A stretch of 64,000 nt of DNA from positions 113,501 through 177,500 of the forward strand of contig JAIGNY010000879.1 in assembly GCA_020152595.1 (NCBI GenBank), read 5' to 3'. The position numbers were made by a program, and so were the translations under genes. The stretch comes from Chiridota heheva. Taxonomy: Eukaryota > Echinodermata > Holothuroidea > Apodida > Chiridotidae. Shown one piece after another: positions 1 through 12,535 of the stretch. Every line of letters begins with the position of its first letter. Position 1 is the first letter of the stretch. Under the pieces are notes generated by a model, which was given only the letters and a program-made list of their open reading frames with translations, was not told the DNA's origin and did no database searches.

Positions 1-440
1 TGAAAGAGCGTGGAATTCTGAGTAGAATAATTTGTAAAAAATATAAAAAAGGTTATTTAGTTTTCAAGTTATGACTAAACAAAGTTTCATGATTTGTTCA
101 ATTGTCCATAATTTGTGATATTCTAAGAGGAACACATCTCAAATTCTTTATATAATTCCTTTTTTTCAAATTCAGCCGCTTGTGAATTTCTGAATGTCTT
201 TTCTAGACACTTGATGATTCGGGGTGTGACGAAGTTCCATCAAATTTGGCCCAAAGTCCAATTCTATATTTCAGACAACATTGACAGAGGAATAAAAAAC
301 AAAGGTTTTACAAAAGGTAATGAAGGATCCTTTTCCCATTGATGTCACACATTATTGTGCAATATCAGCTCAAATTAAAAATGCTGTAAATTGGTCAATT
401 CTTAACCAATTTTAATGGAATATTTTTCTGTTTTAAACCA
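1..440 (+). repeat. Dispersed repeat R1, copy 1
   Basis: This stretch matches, in inverted orientation, the block at 20022-20465 over its whole length. Shared landmarks include the run around TTATGACTAAACAAAGTTTC, the GAAGGATCC block and TGCTGTAAATTGGTCAATT. No coding potential is seen. The class is unknown; no terminal repeats or poly-A tail are visible, and the copy is cut by the window start. Confidence 0.8.
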
Positions 441-1139
441 TTTAAGTCCATATTGCCTCTAGATGTCCATAGTCTTTAAATGATTAGCATGCAGCAGAAA
501 AGTCTTTCATCGAAAGAATCTGCATTAATTTGAGGTCATTCAGGTCATATGAATATTCATTGAAAGAAAAAAATCTGGAAATTTGTCTTTCAAGGTTCAA
601 ATTTAAAGGGCATGAAATCCTCCAATTCAATTCTATCTACCGGGTAATCACAGTGCTCATTGTTTCATCATTGACCTGTGACCTTTTGGTTGGATGGTAA
701 GAGATAATGGGCTGATGACTTGTGTGCTTTAATATTGACTTTTAATTTTCTACCCCACACTATAATAAATCTTGCAAATTTTGTTATTTTTTCATGACAT
801 CACAGCAAGAAAACCTATGAATTTTGCTATGTTAACTGACTGTGTTTCAGTCCCACACCATTGTTAGCTGAATACATGACCAACAGGATTTGTATCTCTA
901 TTGTATCTTCAAATCAAAAGTTAGCAGGAAAAAAGAGTCTGATGTTTTCAGTGACTAATTTAAAACAGAAATTGAGAGAATTACCAGAGCTGTCTTCTCC
1001 TCCATATGTCATAACTTTTGCACGATCGCTGATCACAATAACCTTTGTTTTGCGCTGTAATACTTCAAGGTCTATGAACAGGTACAATAGTGTTCTGCTC
1101 AACCTTGTACCGTAAATAGCATTCAATTCTGACTTTAAT
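441..1139. other. No gene recognised
   Basis: AT-rich noncoding DNA between two dispersed repeats. The only open frames (up to 84 codons, overlapping on both strands around 861-1126) have no recognisable composition or motif and look like chance. Confidence 0.6.
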
Positions 1140-1470
1140 ACTGAGTCTTTGAATTTTGAAAATAGCAGGTGTAGTTTTCAAGTTAATGAGTAATCAAGTT
1201 GAGCATTTTTCAATATATAGAAAAAGTGTGAACAAGAAAACACCTCAAATGCTTTTAGTTTCCTTTATATTTCTGCCCTTAATTTCAGACCTTCAAAATG
1301 CCTTCTCCAGCTTGAGGTTGTTTAGGGTATGGTAAAGATAAAATCCCCTTCATTAGAATTATCTTCCTTTTTTCAAACAGAAATGGCAGAGTGTTATAAA
1401 ACAATGGATTGATATAAGAAAATAGAGACATACATCACAAGAGTAACAGAAATTTGCATATTTTCACAAA
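1140..1470 (+). repeat. Dispersed repeat R2, copy 1
   Basis: Matches 55520-55860 in the same orientation. Both contain AAAACACCTCAAA, ATTTCAGACCTT and the conserved AATGCCTTCTCCAGCTTGAGG block, followed by GGTAAAGAT, AGAAATGGCA and CATCACAAGAGT. Not coding. The class is unknown. Confidence 0.8.
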
Positions 1471-3815
1471 ATTCTTGAAAAAGCTGTAAAATGACCAATT
1501 TGTTACTGATTGTGATGAAATGCTTTGCTTCCTTCATGTGTTTAGGGGATTTCACTAATGTTGCCTCTACCTGTGCGTAAACAGCATCGATCTTTTACTT
1601 CAGGAATGTCATAATATGATCATTTGCCCATTTTAAAGGAATTTCCACATGATGCTAAGAACCAAATTAACAAGGCCTAATGAAGCTAGTGCTATAATTG
1701 CAATTGGAAGTTTAAAAGGCTGTTCTGGAAGTAATTGATTTCTTCTTCTCTCTCTCTCTCTTCCCCCTTTTCTCCTCCCCCTTCCCTCCCCCTACCCTTT
1801 CCTGATGAAATTATGTTATTCGTTCATCCCATGTCATCTTGATGGAAAAGTACCTTGACCAGGTTGTGTCAAAGGATCACAATGTGCATTGTGTTGTTGT
1901 GATATATTCATCTTCAATCCACGATCTCCTGTATTAGAGCTATAACACCTTGTGTAAATTCGACCTATTTTTGTGACCATCTCTGATAAAAAATGACTTT
2001 TTATTACCAGTACTTTGAAGTACATTCCATGTCATTAAAGAACTTAAGTAGCCCCAAAACGTTCTCATTGTGAAGTCTTCATCAGTTGATTGATAAAAAT
2101 GATGTTGTAATTTTCAACATATTTTCTATGAGAAAGTTGTATCCGGGGTAGAAATACTGGTACCTTACAAAGTTGGATGATAAATCCTTTATTTCCTTTC
2201 GGAAGTGTCATGAAAGTCGTTCTTTTATTTTGTCTTTGCAAAGGAGTAAAACTGTTTTTACTAATTTGTTTTATTCCCGAAATTTGTATAGGAAGAAAAT
2301 CTTAAAAGTTCCGTTCATGTCAAATTCATCATTTCCTCCCTGATAATTCTAAATAATGAATCTGTTTTTGGTGTGAATTGCCATTTAGGTTACTACTGAC
2401 ATGTCTATAATGTATTTTTCCAATTAGGAAGAAGTTTTAACCTTTGTGACCTTTACCGACTGGTTTGAATGTATCGGCGGTCTTTAAGATTGCAATATCA
2501 GCTGTCATAATTGAGGAAGTAGGAAAGTGATCCATTTTGGCTAATATTTCCTCATTGATCTGTACCCTTGAACCTCTGGATAAGTCTTTTTTTTCTTCAC
2601 TCGGAAACCACTGTTTAGATTCCTTGAAGAAATTGATTAGAATTCTCGTAATCAAAGACGCCAAAAGAACAATCAGAGCTTCGAAAGAAAAATAATATTG
2701 TAATTAACGGAATCGACATGTAGATTTATTCTGTAACTTTACAGATTCTTTAGAGGTCAAAACCAGTGATTTTTTTTGCAGTTATTTTAGAGATAATGGG
2801 TTTTTCATTTGATGCTTTTTAAACATGAAAAAAAAACATTAATTTCAATTCTTTTTTTGGATCTTGCTTGAGGTACTGAATAACCTGAAGAGATTATTGA
2901 TTATAATGAAAAACCTTACATAGTTCTGGGGAAATATTGGCTCACAAAAACCAATTTCTGGCACTTTTTGCAATTTTCAAATATTTGCGTGTCCCAAGAC
3001 CCTAACTTTGCCAATGTTCTATACACTAAGGTAAGGAAGGGAAAATACTACTGCTGTTGTGTAAGGTGTTAGAATTTTGAAATGGTCACAAGAATTTGAC
3101 TTTTGAAGCTTTAGTCACTTGGAGCTTTACTTTGCTGTAAGACATTCTAGGTGGAGGGGTATGACATCATGGGGGGGGGGGGACTGGTATCTTTGACTGG
3201 GGCAGCTCGATACATGAGGATAAGCTTGGTTTGTAACTTTGACTTCAAATGCATCTGAACTGTACTGTGAGACAGGGCTATTAGATTGTGGTGAAGTTTG
3301 GATAGACGTTGTAAGGTTCAACTTAAGAATTAATTAGTTAAGTCTTGATTGGGAGTTATTAATTAATCAATAGATCATAAATTGATTTAACAGTTGGTTC
3401 AGCTTGATCAATATTTTCAGTGAAATGTTAGTAAGTTGACCCCGAGGTATTAGCAACAGATGTCACAATTATTCTGATTTCAGAGGTTTGCCAGAGAGCT
3501 GGGAAAGAGGAAATGGAACATTTTTGAAAGTACATTCTGTTCCGGAATTTAATCCGATAAATAATTTATAGTACTAGTGCACCTTTAAGAGGGAAACAAT
3601 AGATCAGATCTGGAAGTGGATCAGTTTGGAATAACCAAAAAGGATTTGTTTTGTTACATATGCCCTTTCTTGAAAAAAGTGACTTGTTGGACGCTTGCAA
3701 ATGATAAAAGTACAGTAAATTGTACTCACAGCTGTCTGTGTGTAATGTTTGGCACTCATGGGTACTTTGATAATTTGGTGGCTCATTAATATACATTACT
3801 TTGTGCAAGTAATGA
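1471..3815. other. No gene recognised; low-complexity tracts
   Basis: AT-rich sequence with a CT-rich tract at about 1742-1800 and a G run near 3171-3182. Short open frames occur on the minus strand (for example 2437-2664) without recognisable motifs. I see no RNA gene or clear repeat. Confidence 0.5.
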
Positions 3816-3816
3816 A

Positions 3817-4300
3817 ATATGAATATTCACATTTTTTTGGAAATAGCTGATTAGTCATAAATGTTCATATTGTGTGAAATTCATGAATATTCACATTTTG
3901 TGGAAATGGCTGAAGTCATTAATATTCACATTTTGTGGAAATGGCTTATTAGTCATAAGTCACATTTTGTGGGAATGCTTATTATTCATGAACATTCATA
4001 TTTTGTGGAATTGCTTATTAATCATGAATATTTATATTTTGTGGAAATGACTTTTAGACATCAATATTGATATTTTGTGGAAATGGTCTATTTGTCATGA
4101 ATATTCACATTTTGTGGGAATGGTTTATTAGGCATGAATAATCATATTTTGTGGAAAAGGCATATTAGTCATGAATATTCATATTTTAGATAATTGGCTT
4201 ATTTGTAATGAATATTCACATTTTGTGGGAACGACTTGTTAGCATGAATATTCATATTTTGTGAAAGTGGGCCTTGTCAATCATAAATATTCATGTTTTG
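3817..4300. repeat. Minisatellite, ~40-45 bp unit
   Basis: About eleven degenerate copies built around CATGAATATTCACATTTTGT followed by GGAAATGGCTTATTAGT. Units vary by small indels and substitutions, so the array is old or little homogenised. Confidence 0.9.
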
Positions 4301-4854
4301 ATTTTTGATCAGATGTCCTCACTAAAGGTTTAAAAGGCAAAGTTTAGCAATCATGGAGACATGGTATAGAATTACTTATGTGCATAAAAATAATAGATTT
4401 GAAGGACTCGGGGGAGGCTTACAATTTCTTCTTTATTTCTCTTAAAGCTTTTAACAAGAAATACGTTAATCATTTCTTACTGATTGCTAGTAACAAACAA
4501 CAACAAAGTTGTAAAGAGTATCCTGTATGAAATGTAAGTATATGAAAGACTGCTTCTGAACAAAAAAGTTGTTGCTGCTGCAGTAAAGAAAATGATGCGC
4601 AGACCAAAGCCTTCAAAGTTTTATGTGTAGCATTGATTTTTGTTTGTTAATACATGTCAGTATGTCCTCACCAACCAACGCATGCAATACAAATTCTGCA
4701 ATACGGAAGTCAATTTATGCAATACTGTGAGAAGAAACAAACTTGATCTTGGAAATGCTTCATATCAATTTAAGGGCATGTTACTGTGGACACTGTGGAA
4801 ATCAGAAGTACAATATAAGCCAACATTTCTGATTGGTTAAAATATTTACCCAAT
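4301..4854. other. No gene recognised
   Basis: Spacer between two minisatellites. A 66-codon frame at 4640-4840 has no recognisable features. Confidence 0.55.
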
Positions 4855-4859
4855 CATTG

Positions 4860-5513
4860 TTCACTGACAAGCCAATTGATTACCGCCTGGCTGGGGGGAT
4901 GGACTTGCTTAACCACTGTGCACTGACAAGCCAATTGATTACCGTCTGGGGGATGGACTTGCTTGACCACTGTGCACTGACAAGCCAATTGATTACCGCC
5001 TGGGGGATGGACTTGCTTGACCAGTGTGCACTGACAAGCCAATTGATTACCGCCTGGGGGATGGACTTGCTTGACCAGTGTGCACTGACAAGCCAATTGA
5101 TTACCGCCTGGGGGATGGACTTGCTTGATCACTGTGCACTGACAAGCCAATTGATTACCGCCTGGGGGATGGACTTGCTTGATCACTGTGCACTGACAAG
5201 CCAATTGATTACCGCCTGGGGATGGACTTGCTTGATCACTGTGCACTGACAAGCCAATTGATTACCGCCTGGGGATGGACTTGCTTTACTACTGTGCACT
5301 GACATGCCAATTGATTACTGCCTGGGGGATGGACTTGCTTGAACACTGTGCACTGACAAGCCAATTGATTACCGCCTGGGGGATGGACTTGCTTGATCAC
5401 TGTGCACTGACAAGCCAATTGATTACCGCCTGGGGGATGGACTTGCTTGACCACTGTGCACTGACAAGCCAATTGATTACCGCCTGGGGGATGGACTTGC
5501 TTGACCACTGAAA
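4860..5513. repeat. Minisatellite, 54-bp unit, ~12 copies
   Basis: Highly homogeneous array. The unit includes GATGGACTTGCTTGACCACT, TGCACTGACAAGCCAATTG and ATTACCGCCTGGGG. Because 54 is a multiple of three, long frames of an 18-residue repeat stay open on both strands. Two units have lost one G (53 bp) and break those frames. No start context, flanking exon or composition argues for a protein. Confidence 0.95.
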
Positions 5514-6111
5514 TAGACCTTTATTTCAAGAATTATATGGTTGTAAGAATTTCATAAGGATCTCTGTTTATATATTCCAAACGGATCTTAAGTTTATTTG
5601 AAGTAGCTGTACACAACATTTAGTGATGGGTTTAGTTGTTGGTCTGACCGAAGCATTTTATATTCTAAGACCGTTCATTAGCCGTAGCTTGATAGAACGT
5701 TTACTGTTCCGTTTAGTCCTTTGCTTATCCTAAGCAATTTATATACACTCATTGATACTTCTTACCAAAGATGATAATTGAATAGGAGAAGCTTTACGGT
5801 TGTTTCATGTTCCATGATCAACTCTTCGTTAAATTGTGACGTATTATTCAATAAAATCAAGCCAAGAAATCCAAAGTTCTTCGTTCAGACTTGAATGCCT
5901 CAGGATCATTATTTATTTTTTTATATTTGAAAATGAGGTTTTGTTTAAAGGGTGGAATTTGTCATCTATTTGCTAAGTTGGGTGTTATGAGCACACTCCT
6001 ACAGTACATACTTTGTACAGAAGACGGGCATGGGATGCATGATGTGTGTGTGTGCATTGTGGGTAAATTCACCTGTTTATTTCATGTTGGAAATATTTTC
6101 ATTTAATTTAT
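5514..6111. other. No gene recognised
   Basis: AT-rich spacer with a short GT stretch near 6043-6055. No motif seen. Confidence 0.55.
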
Positions 6112-6247
6112 ATTTATTATTATTATTATTATTTCAATTTTATTATTATTATTATTATTTTAATTTTATTATTATTATTATTGTTATTATTATTATTATC
6201 ATTATTATTATCATTATCATTATTATTATTTTTTTTTTTTTTGGGGG
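6112..6247. repeat. (ATT)n microsatellite with T and G runs
   Basis: Imperfect TTA/ATT trinucleotide tract with GTT and ATC variants, ending in a run of about 14 T and then 7 G. Confidence 0.95.
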
Positions 6248-6563
6248 GGTGGCTTCTGCATTATATGTGTAATACTGAATGCAGCATTGCAAACATTTGG
6301 GGAGTGGTGTAGGGGTACAATACATGTGATGTAGAGTCGCCCCTGCTTTTCCTGGGTACATTCTATCTCATGTGTGTGATGCGTAGTAATAGGTTTTATT
6401 ATTCTATACATCTCTAGTCTTTATAGACATTTAAGTATTAACTGAAGGGTCAAATGTACGGTCCTGGATTTGCCATCTGAAATTTCACTATTTGAATGTT
6501 CTTATCTAAAATTGAAATTTAACCCAGAGTTTATTCACACAAATATAGTTTAGAATTGCCAGA
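6248..6563. other. No gene recognised
   Basis: Spacer between a microsatellite and a minisatellite; nothing recognisable. Confidence 0.55.
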
Positions 6564-6872
6564 CCATGGTCAGCGACTACCATCAATCACCAGACCATGG
6601 TCACCGTCAATCACCAGACCATGGTCACCGTCAATCACCAGACCATGGTCAGCGTCAATCACCAGACCATGGTCAGCGTCAATCACCAGACCATGGTCAG
6701 CGTCAATCACCAGACCATGGTCAGCGTCAATCACCAGACCATGGTCAGCGTCAATCACCAGACCATGGTCAGCGTCAATCACCAGACCATGGTCAGCGTC
6801 AATCACCAGACCATGGTCAGCGTCAATCACCAGACCATGGTCAGCGAGTAATCACCAGACCATGGTCAGCGA
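6564..6872. repeat. Minisatellite, 24-bp unit, ~12-13 copies
   Basis: Nearly perfect units of CACCAGACCATGGTCAGCG plus TCAAT. Each unit contains the 10-bp palindrome GACCATGGTC, which includes an NcoI site. 24 is a multiple of three, so several frames on both strands are open for 8-residue repeats. The first units have CACCG instead of CAGCG, a variant edge. Confidence 0.95.
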
Positions 6873-6880
6873 GTACCGTC

Positions 6881-8526
6881 ATCCGACTATATGACACAAC
6901 AATAGCAACTCAGGATTGTATGCACAAAATATGTCCACCTTTGCTAAAGTGATTGATTATCTTCTTGAGAGGTCAGAAATTGTAACACGTCAGGGAGATA
7001 TTTTAAGCAGTTATTTGTTTAGTTTGTCCTCGCAGAACACCTTTTGTTGTGACGAAACTTGTGTCTACCCAACTCTTATAAACGAGTCCGTATCTCATTT
7101 TAGTGAGTAAATCTTTAGAAAAGAAGGGGTAGTTCCATGATGTGAATCATGGCTATGTAGATTACTTCAGTCGGTGACTTGGGCTTTGTATTGGTTGCAT
7201 ACAAACTTATTGGTATGTGTATGGGGACTGATTCCATTTGCCATTTCTAAAAGAGAAAACGGTTGGCAGTTTTTGATTTGTTTTCAACTACTTTATACCC
7301 TCATTCATCTGCCAAATTTTCTTAAAGTGTAACAATCAGGATTGTATAAAACAGGTTGGCAATGTTGGGTCATGCACAGCGTCGGCAAACAGCCAATTCC
7401 AAAATAGAAGCCAATAAGCATGTGAGAAATGATACTCTTTTGACGACACTTCGGGAATATATGTCTCTTCATCATTAAGTGCTTATTGGTGCATATATGA
7501 TGAAATACGCAAACTGTCTTGGATGTAAATCTTCATTGATTTGTACAGGAAGAGGACACTTTAGAACATGATGGGTATAAGAATACAAAACTGGCCACAA
7601 GATGGGAACTGGGAACCTCTTAGTACTTATTGGCATATATGATGTGATGACTGCCCAGTTATTTCTCTCACGTAAGAATTACACAAATTCTTTGATTTAT
7701 ATTATACTGAGTTATTTATGCCAAATACAGACTTGAAAAGTCATCGTAATTACTATTGCATTAAACATATGTTGCAGTTCCAACTTGGTTGCCAAGTAGG
7801 GTTGGTTGTCATGGTGACTCAAGATTCAAAACAATAGAATGTAATTGGTTGCATTTGAATATAATATAGTTGCCAATTTCAATTTGCTGTAGGAATTGTG
7901 CATTTTGTAAAGTTAATTGTAATATTTGAATAAAGTTGTAATAGTGAAATTTGAGATAATGACCCAGAGATGCGGATAAGAACAATTTACAAGCTCAGTA
8001 GATATATACGAAGTACGGAGGAAATTTTCATTAGGAGTAAGTGTATAGACACATTTTGTAAGTGTACGGGATCAATCCCAAGCTATTTATTCTTGTTATC
8101 ATTGTATAAATAGATAAAGAAATGTCTTTAACCACTTGATATTCAAAGCTACGAGTTGTTTATAACAAACGTGTGCCATTTCAATATTTTCAAGAAAAGT
8201 TCAAATTGTATTGAGAAAAAAATATGTAGTATACAGAGTTTTCTTCCGTTTGTGTTTCTTCTGCAATGATGACAATATTTTGCATGAAATTTTCAATAAT
8301 GTTTCAATCTTTAGTAATAATGTCATTTGATCTATTCAGTATTGTAATTCTATTGGATTCAGTGTAGTGAGGGACATAGGTCACCCTTTTCTTTTTTATA
8401 CCTTTAGTTGCAAAATCGTTAATTGCAAGTTTAACATGGCTGGTTCTCTCGTAAATAATGTATCTGAGAAAGTTGCGTGGCCTTCTACATTTCTTGAACA
8501 AATTTCATGTTGGTCTTTAACTTTTT
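6881..8526. other. No gene recognised
   Basis: About 1.6 kb of AT-rich sequence. A few short open frames (for example 6916-7110 and 8304-8501 minus) lack recognisable motifs. No repeat copy from elsewhere in the window was noticed. Confidence 0.5.
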
Positions 8527-8793
8527 CACCATTTTGATGAAGATGGTTTCTATTAACCATTTTGATGAAGATGGTTTCTATTCACCATTTTGATGATGCG
8601 TCTATTCACCATTTTGATGAAGATGGTTATATTCGCCATTTTGATGAAGATGGTTTCTATTCACCATTTTGATGATGCGTCTATTCACCATTTTGATGAA
8701 GATGGTTATATTCGCCATTTTGATGAAGATGGTTATATTCGCCATTTTGATGAAGATGGTTATATTCGCCATTTTGATGAAGATGGTTCTAAT
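8527..8793. repeat. Minisatellite, ~27-bp unit
   Basis: About ten copies of CACCATTTTGATGAAGATGG plus a short TTATATT or TTTCTATT linker. A variant with GATGATGCGTC alternates with the main type in the first half, giving a small higher-order pattern. Confidence 0.93.
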
Positions 8794-9745
8794 TGTTATC
8801 ATTTGCTAACTGGAGACGTCACATTTCAATCCTTGTCCAAGGATTAAGGAAGATTTCTGTTTTGCTAAGTCATGGAAATTTTGATCTGATGCAGGTCTAA
8901 TTTTTGATTCTCTTGATGTCGAAAAAGGACTAACGTATTTGTTAGATGTAATTACTAATGATTTTAAGAGTTTGTATCAGTACCATCATGTGCAAAAAAG
9001 TGTGTTGGAATATTCTGGAGACACTAGAATAATAACCCTCACATTAGGGCTGAATGCTAGTTTATCACATTGGGTGCACAAGTCCTATGAAATGGAAAGT
9101 AAGTCAATCAAAATTCATTATTTTGAAAGCTTCTAACTAGAGTTAAGTACCTAAGGATGCCCTCAAATCTCAATTTGAATAGAATTGGAACTAACCACCC
9201 TCTCAGGCAAACAACAACTCTGAGAGAAAGCTAATATGCCCATCATCAATCCGGGAGAACTTTTTTGTCAACTTCGGGTGGTGACCCAGGAAATTACAGA
9301 ATGTAAAAGCATCGTTACCAGAAACTAAATCTTAAAATCTCCTTGGGAGTTAAATTCTAATATCTGCATGGAGTTTGTTCAAGAACAGTGAAATCTTGAT
9401 AAAACTTCTCTTTGAATAGTGGAAGAAAGCTCTTGGAACCAAACTTTGAGTATTGTATTATATAGAACATTGTTGTATTTTATTATTATCATTATTACTA
9501 TCTTCATTTGTTAGTAGGGCATTTGGGTCATGAGAGTGTACATCCAGATGTATGTAGATCAACCGACCAAAACAATGGGACATATCAGGCAACAACTCAC
9601 TGTTGAGGGAGGTATATCTTTTGTCTGCCAAAGACGACTTCATTTTTTTTAACGAGTTGAAGATTCTGTAAGTTATGAGAATAGGAGAAATAAGACTGCA
9701 ATATGGGTTTGGTCTTCTTGATAGATAACTAGAGTTTTTAACTTA
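8794..9745. other. No gene recognised
   Basis: AT-rich spacer with short chance frames only (65 codons or fewer). Confidence 0.55.
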
Positions 9746-10435
9746 AATGCATTATGCATTATGCAATGAGTGCATTATGTAATGAGTGCATTATGCAATG
9801 AGTGCATTATACATTGAATGCAGTATGCATTGAATGCTATGCAATGAGTGCAGTATGCATTGATTGTTATATGCAATGAGTGCATTATGCAATGATTGCA
9901 TTATGCATTGGGTGCATTATACATTGAATGCAGTATGCATTGAATGATATGCAATGAGTGCATTGTGCAATAAGTGCATGATATATTGAATGCAGTATGT
10001 ATTGAATGCTATATACAATAAGTGCATTATGCAATGAGTGCATTATGTATTGAGTGCAATATGTATTGCATGCAGTATGCATTGAATGCTATATGCAATA
10101 AGTGCATTATGCAATGAGTGCATTAGGTATTGAATGTTATATGCAATGAATGCATGTTGCAATTAGTGCATTATGCATTGAGTGAATTATACATTGAATG
10201 CAGTATGTATTGAATGCTATATGCAATGAGTGCATTATACATTGCATTAAATGCAGTATAAAATGAATGCATTATGCAATGAATGTTAAAACCTGGTGTA
10301 AATTGGTTTCATCTTGATAGGTGTTTGGAGTTTTTAACTTGAATGCATTGTGCATAAAATGCATTAAGCAATGAATGCATTATGCATTGAAGACTTTATT
10401 CTTTTAACACATGCTATTAATGCAATATGCATTGA
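9746..10435. repeat. Degenerate minisatellite, ~16-bp unit (TGCATTATGCAATGAG)
   Basis: Array of TGCATTATGCAATGAG and TGCAGTATGCATTGAA variants, interrupted at about 10290-10335 by non-repeat sequence, then a short resumption. It shares the TGCAT/ATGCA core with the unrelated 20-bp array 1 kb downstream. Confidence 0.92.
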
Positions 10436-10451
10436 TTGATTATTCAATTGA

Positions 10452-11030
10452 AGGAATATTCTCATGGATTTTCATTTTTTTTATATATGATAGAAAATTT
10501 TAAGAAACAAAAGTGGTAAACAAAATTGTTAATATCTTATTCCGTTTAGAAATTCTGAAATTTAAAATTATTTTTAATTTGGACAAAAGTGACTAATTGG
10601 CAACATCTGTGATGTCATAAAGACAATTTTAACAAAGCGTCTTTTGTATTTCCATAAAAATGATATGGATTTTTCTCATTAAAAATGTGATGTACACCAA
10701 GAAAAAAAAAAAGTGTTTTCTTGTAAATTGTATATTCCACCTTATCTCTATAATGAACCAAAAAATGCTGTTCGATAATGTACAAAAAGTGATTAAATTT
10801 ATAAGAAATACATAAGAACTGCTGGAATTGCCTTGATGACATCACCAAGCTGAAGGACAATACTGTACGAGGTGTTTTTAAGAACATTTTTCTACTCTTT
10901 ATATTGTTATAACTTCTAAACGGAATAAGATATTCAGATAGTTTTTCCACCACTTTGCTTCTACAAATTATTGGGTGTGCCATAAGCAAATGTCGCTGTA
11001 TAGTTCTTTTCATTGATTCTCTAGAAATAT
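10452..11030. mobile_element. MITE-like foldback element, family F3
   Basis: Left and right parts are inverted copies: ATATCTTATTCCGTTTAGAA on the left faces TTCTAAACGGAATAAGATAT on the right, and GATGTCATAAAGACAATTTT faces a GATGACATC block. A related left half lies at 59603-59870. No transposase is present. A 132-codon minus-strand frame (10615-11013) crosses the foldback interior and is not interpretable. Confidence 0.7.
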
Positions 11031-11307
11031 CTTTATTTTGTAATTAGTGTTGAGTTGGTCGGTTGAGCTACAGCATTGATATGGATCTGTATATTGTTAC
11101 TGTTGGCTCCATTTTAAGAGCTGTTGTTTCACTTGTTAATCTGTGATGATGGGCACAAAGCAATCGTAAGAGACCTTTAGCGTAAGCATTTGTTTCTAAT
11201 CTCTCTCTGCAGTCAATTTGCTTATGGTTTGTCCTTTTTATACATAATTTGCATTTAAGGTGCGTACGCTTTAGTATGTTTAGGTATTTGTTTGCATATG
11301 TAGCATT

Positions 11308-11990
11308 ATGCATATGCATTTTACGTATGCATTTTAGATATGCATCATGCATTTTAGATATGCATCATGCATTTTAGATATGCATCATGCATTTTAGATA
11401 TGCATCATGCATTTTAGATATGCATCATGCATTTTAGATATGCATCATGCATTTTAGATATGCATCATGCACTTTAGATATGCATCATGCATTTTACCTA
11501 TGCTTCATGCTTTTTACCTATGCTCATGCTTTTTATGTATGCATCATGCATTTTACATTTACATCATGCATTTTTCATGTGCATCATGCATTTTGTATAT
11601 GCATCATGCATTTTGTATGTACATCATGCATTTTGTATGTGCATCATGCATTTTGTGTGTGCATCATGCATTTTGTTTGTGCATCATGCATTTTGTATGT
11701 GCAGCATGCATTTTGTATGTGCAGCATGCATTTTGTATGTGCAGCATGCATTTTGTATGTGCAGCATGCATTTTGTATGTGCAGCATGCATTTTGTATGT
11801 GCATCATGCATTTTGTATGTGCAGCATGCATTTTGTATGTGCAGCATGCATTTTGTATATATACATCATGCATAATGTATATGCATCATGCATTTTGTAT
11901 GTGCATCATGCATTGTGTATGTGCATCATGCATTTTGTATATATACATCATGCATAATGTAAATGCATCAAGCATTTTGCATATGCAGTT
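11308..11990. repeat. Minisatellite, 20-bp unit (TGCATCATGCATTTTGTATG)
   Basis: About 34 copies. The first eight or so carry TTTTAGATA, followed by mixed transitional units and then TTTTGTATG units; a block with GCAGC replaces GCATC in the middle. Because 20 is not a multiple of three and the unit has no stop, all three + frames are open over hundreds of bases. This explains the overlapping 142-175 codon frames, which are not genes. Confidence 0.97.
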
Positions 11991-11994
11991 ATAA

Positions 11995-12535
11995 TGCATT
12001 TACTTCTGCATATGTATCAATTTGCATGAAGTATACATATGCACCATTTGAATACGGCTTGTGTAAGCATTATTGTGCATAAGTTGCCAGATATTCGTGA
12101 TTATATTGTATTCTGCAGTATTTTCATTTTTTTTTTTTTTTTTTTGAAGATGGGTTACGAGATGGGATATAAAATTTTGGACTTGATAAATTTGATACCT
12201 TACATCTCACAGATATTAGGAAAGAAAATGATGAAAACCGCAAGTATTTGGGAATTTATTTTCTTCCTTTTTGTTTCGTTGAATACATGAAATAATATGT
12301 ACATAATTTCCATCGTTCGTTATGTTTATGATAGGGTTTAGAATGTTTTTATTCTTGTCATTACCTCAGAGGCTTATTTAGATAATCAAAGATCTTACTG
12401 TGCCAGCTGATATGGGAAGTAACTAGGTTGAGATTTTTTTTCATGGGAACATATTTTTTCCATTTTTAATTCCAACAATGTATGTCAATGTAAGTTCACT
12501 ATAGATGATTAAAAAAACCCACAGATGAACACAAT
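11995..12535. other. No gene recognised; T run
   Basis: AT-rich spacer with a T tract at about 12127-12145. Confidence 0.55.

Noticed and set aside
4833-5511. Possible secreted protein with 18-residue repeats
   Set aside because: The repeat is open on both strands at once, has frame-breaking single-base losses, and has no signal peptide or flanking exon.
10615-11013. 132-codon minus-strand frame as a transposase fragment
   Set aside because: It runs through the inverted arms of a foldback element and has no catalytic motif.
11447-11994. Three overlapping Met/His/Cys-rich frames of 142-175 codons
   Set aside because: All three are translations of one 20-bp tandem repeat in different frames; none has an independent start context or domain.
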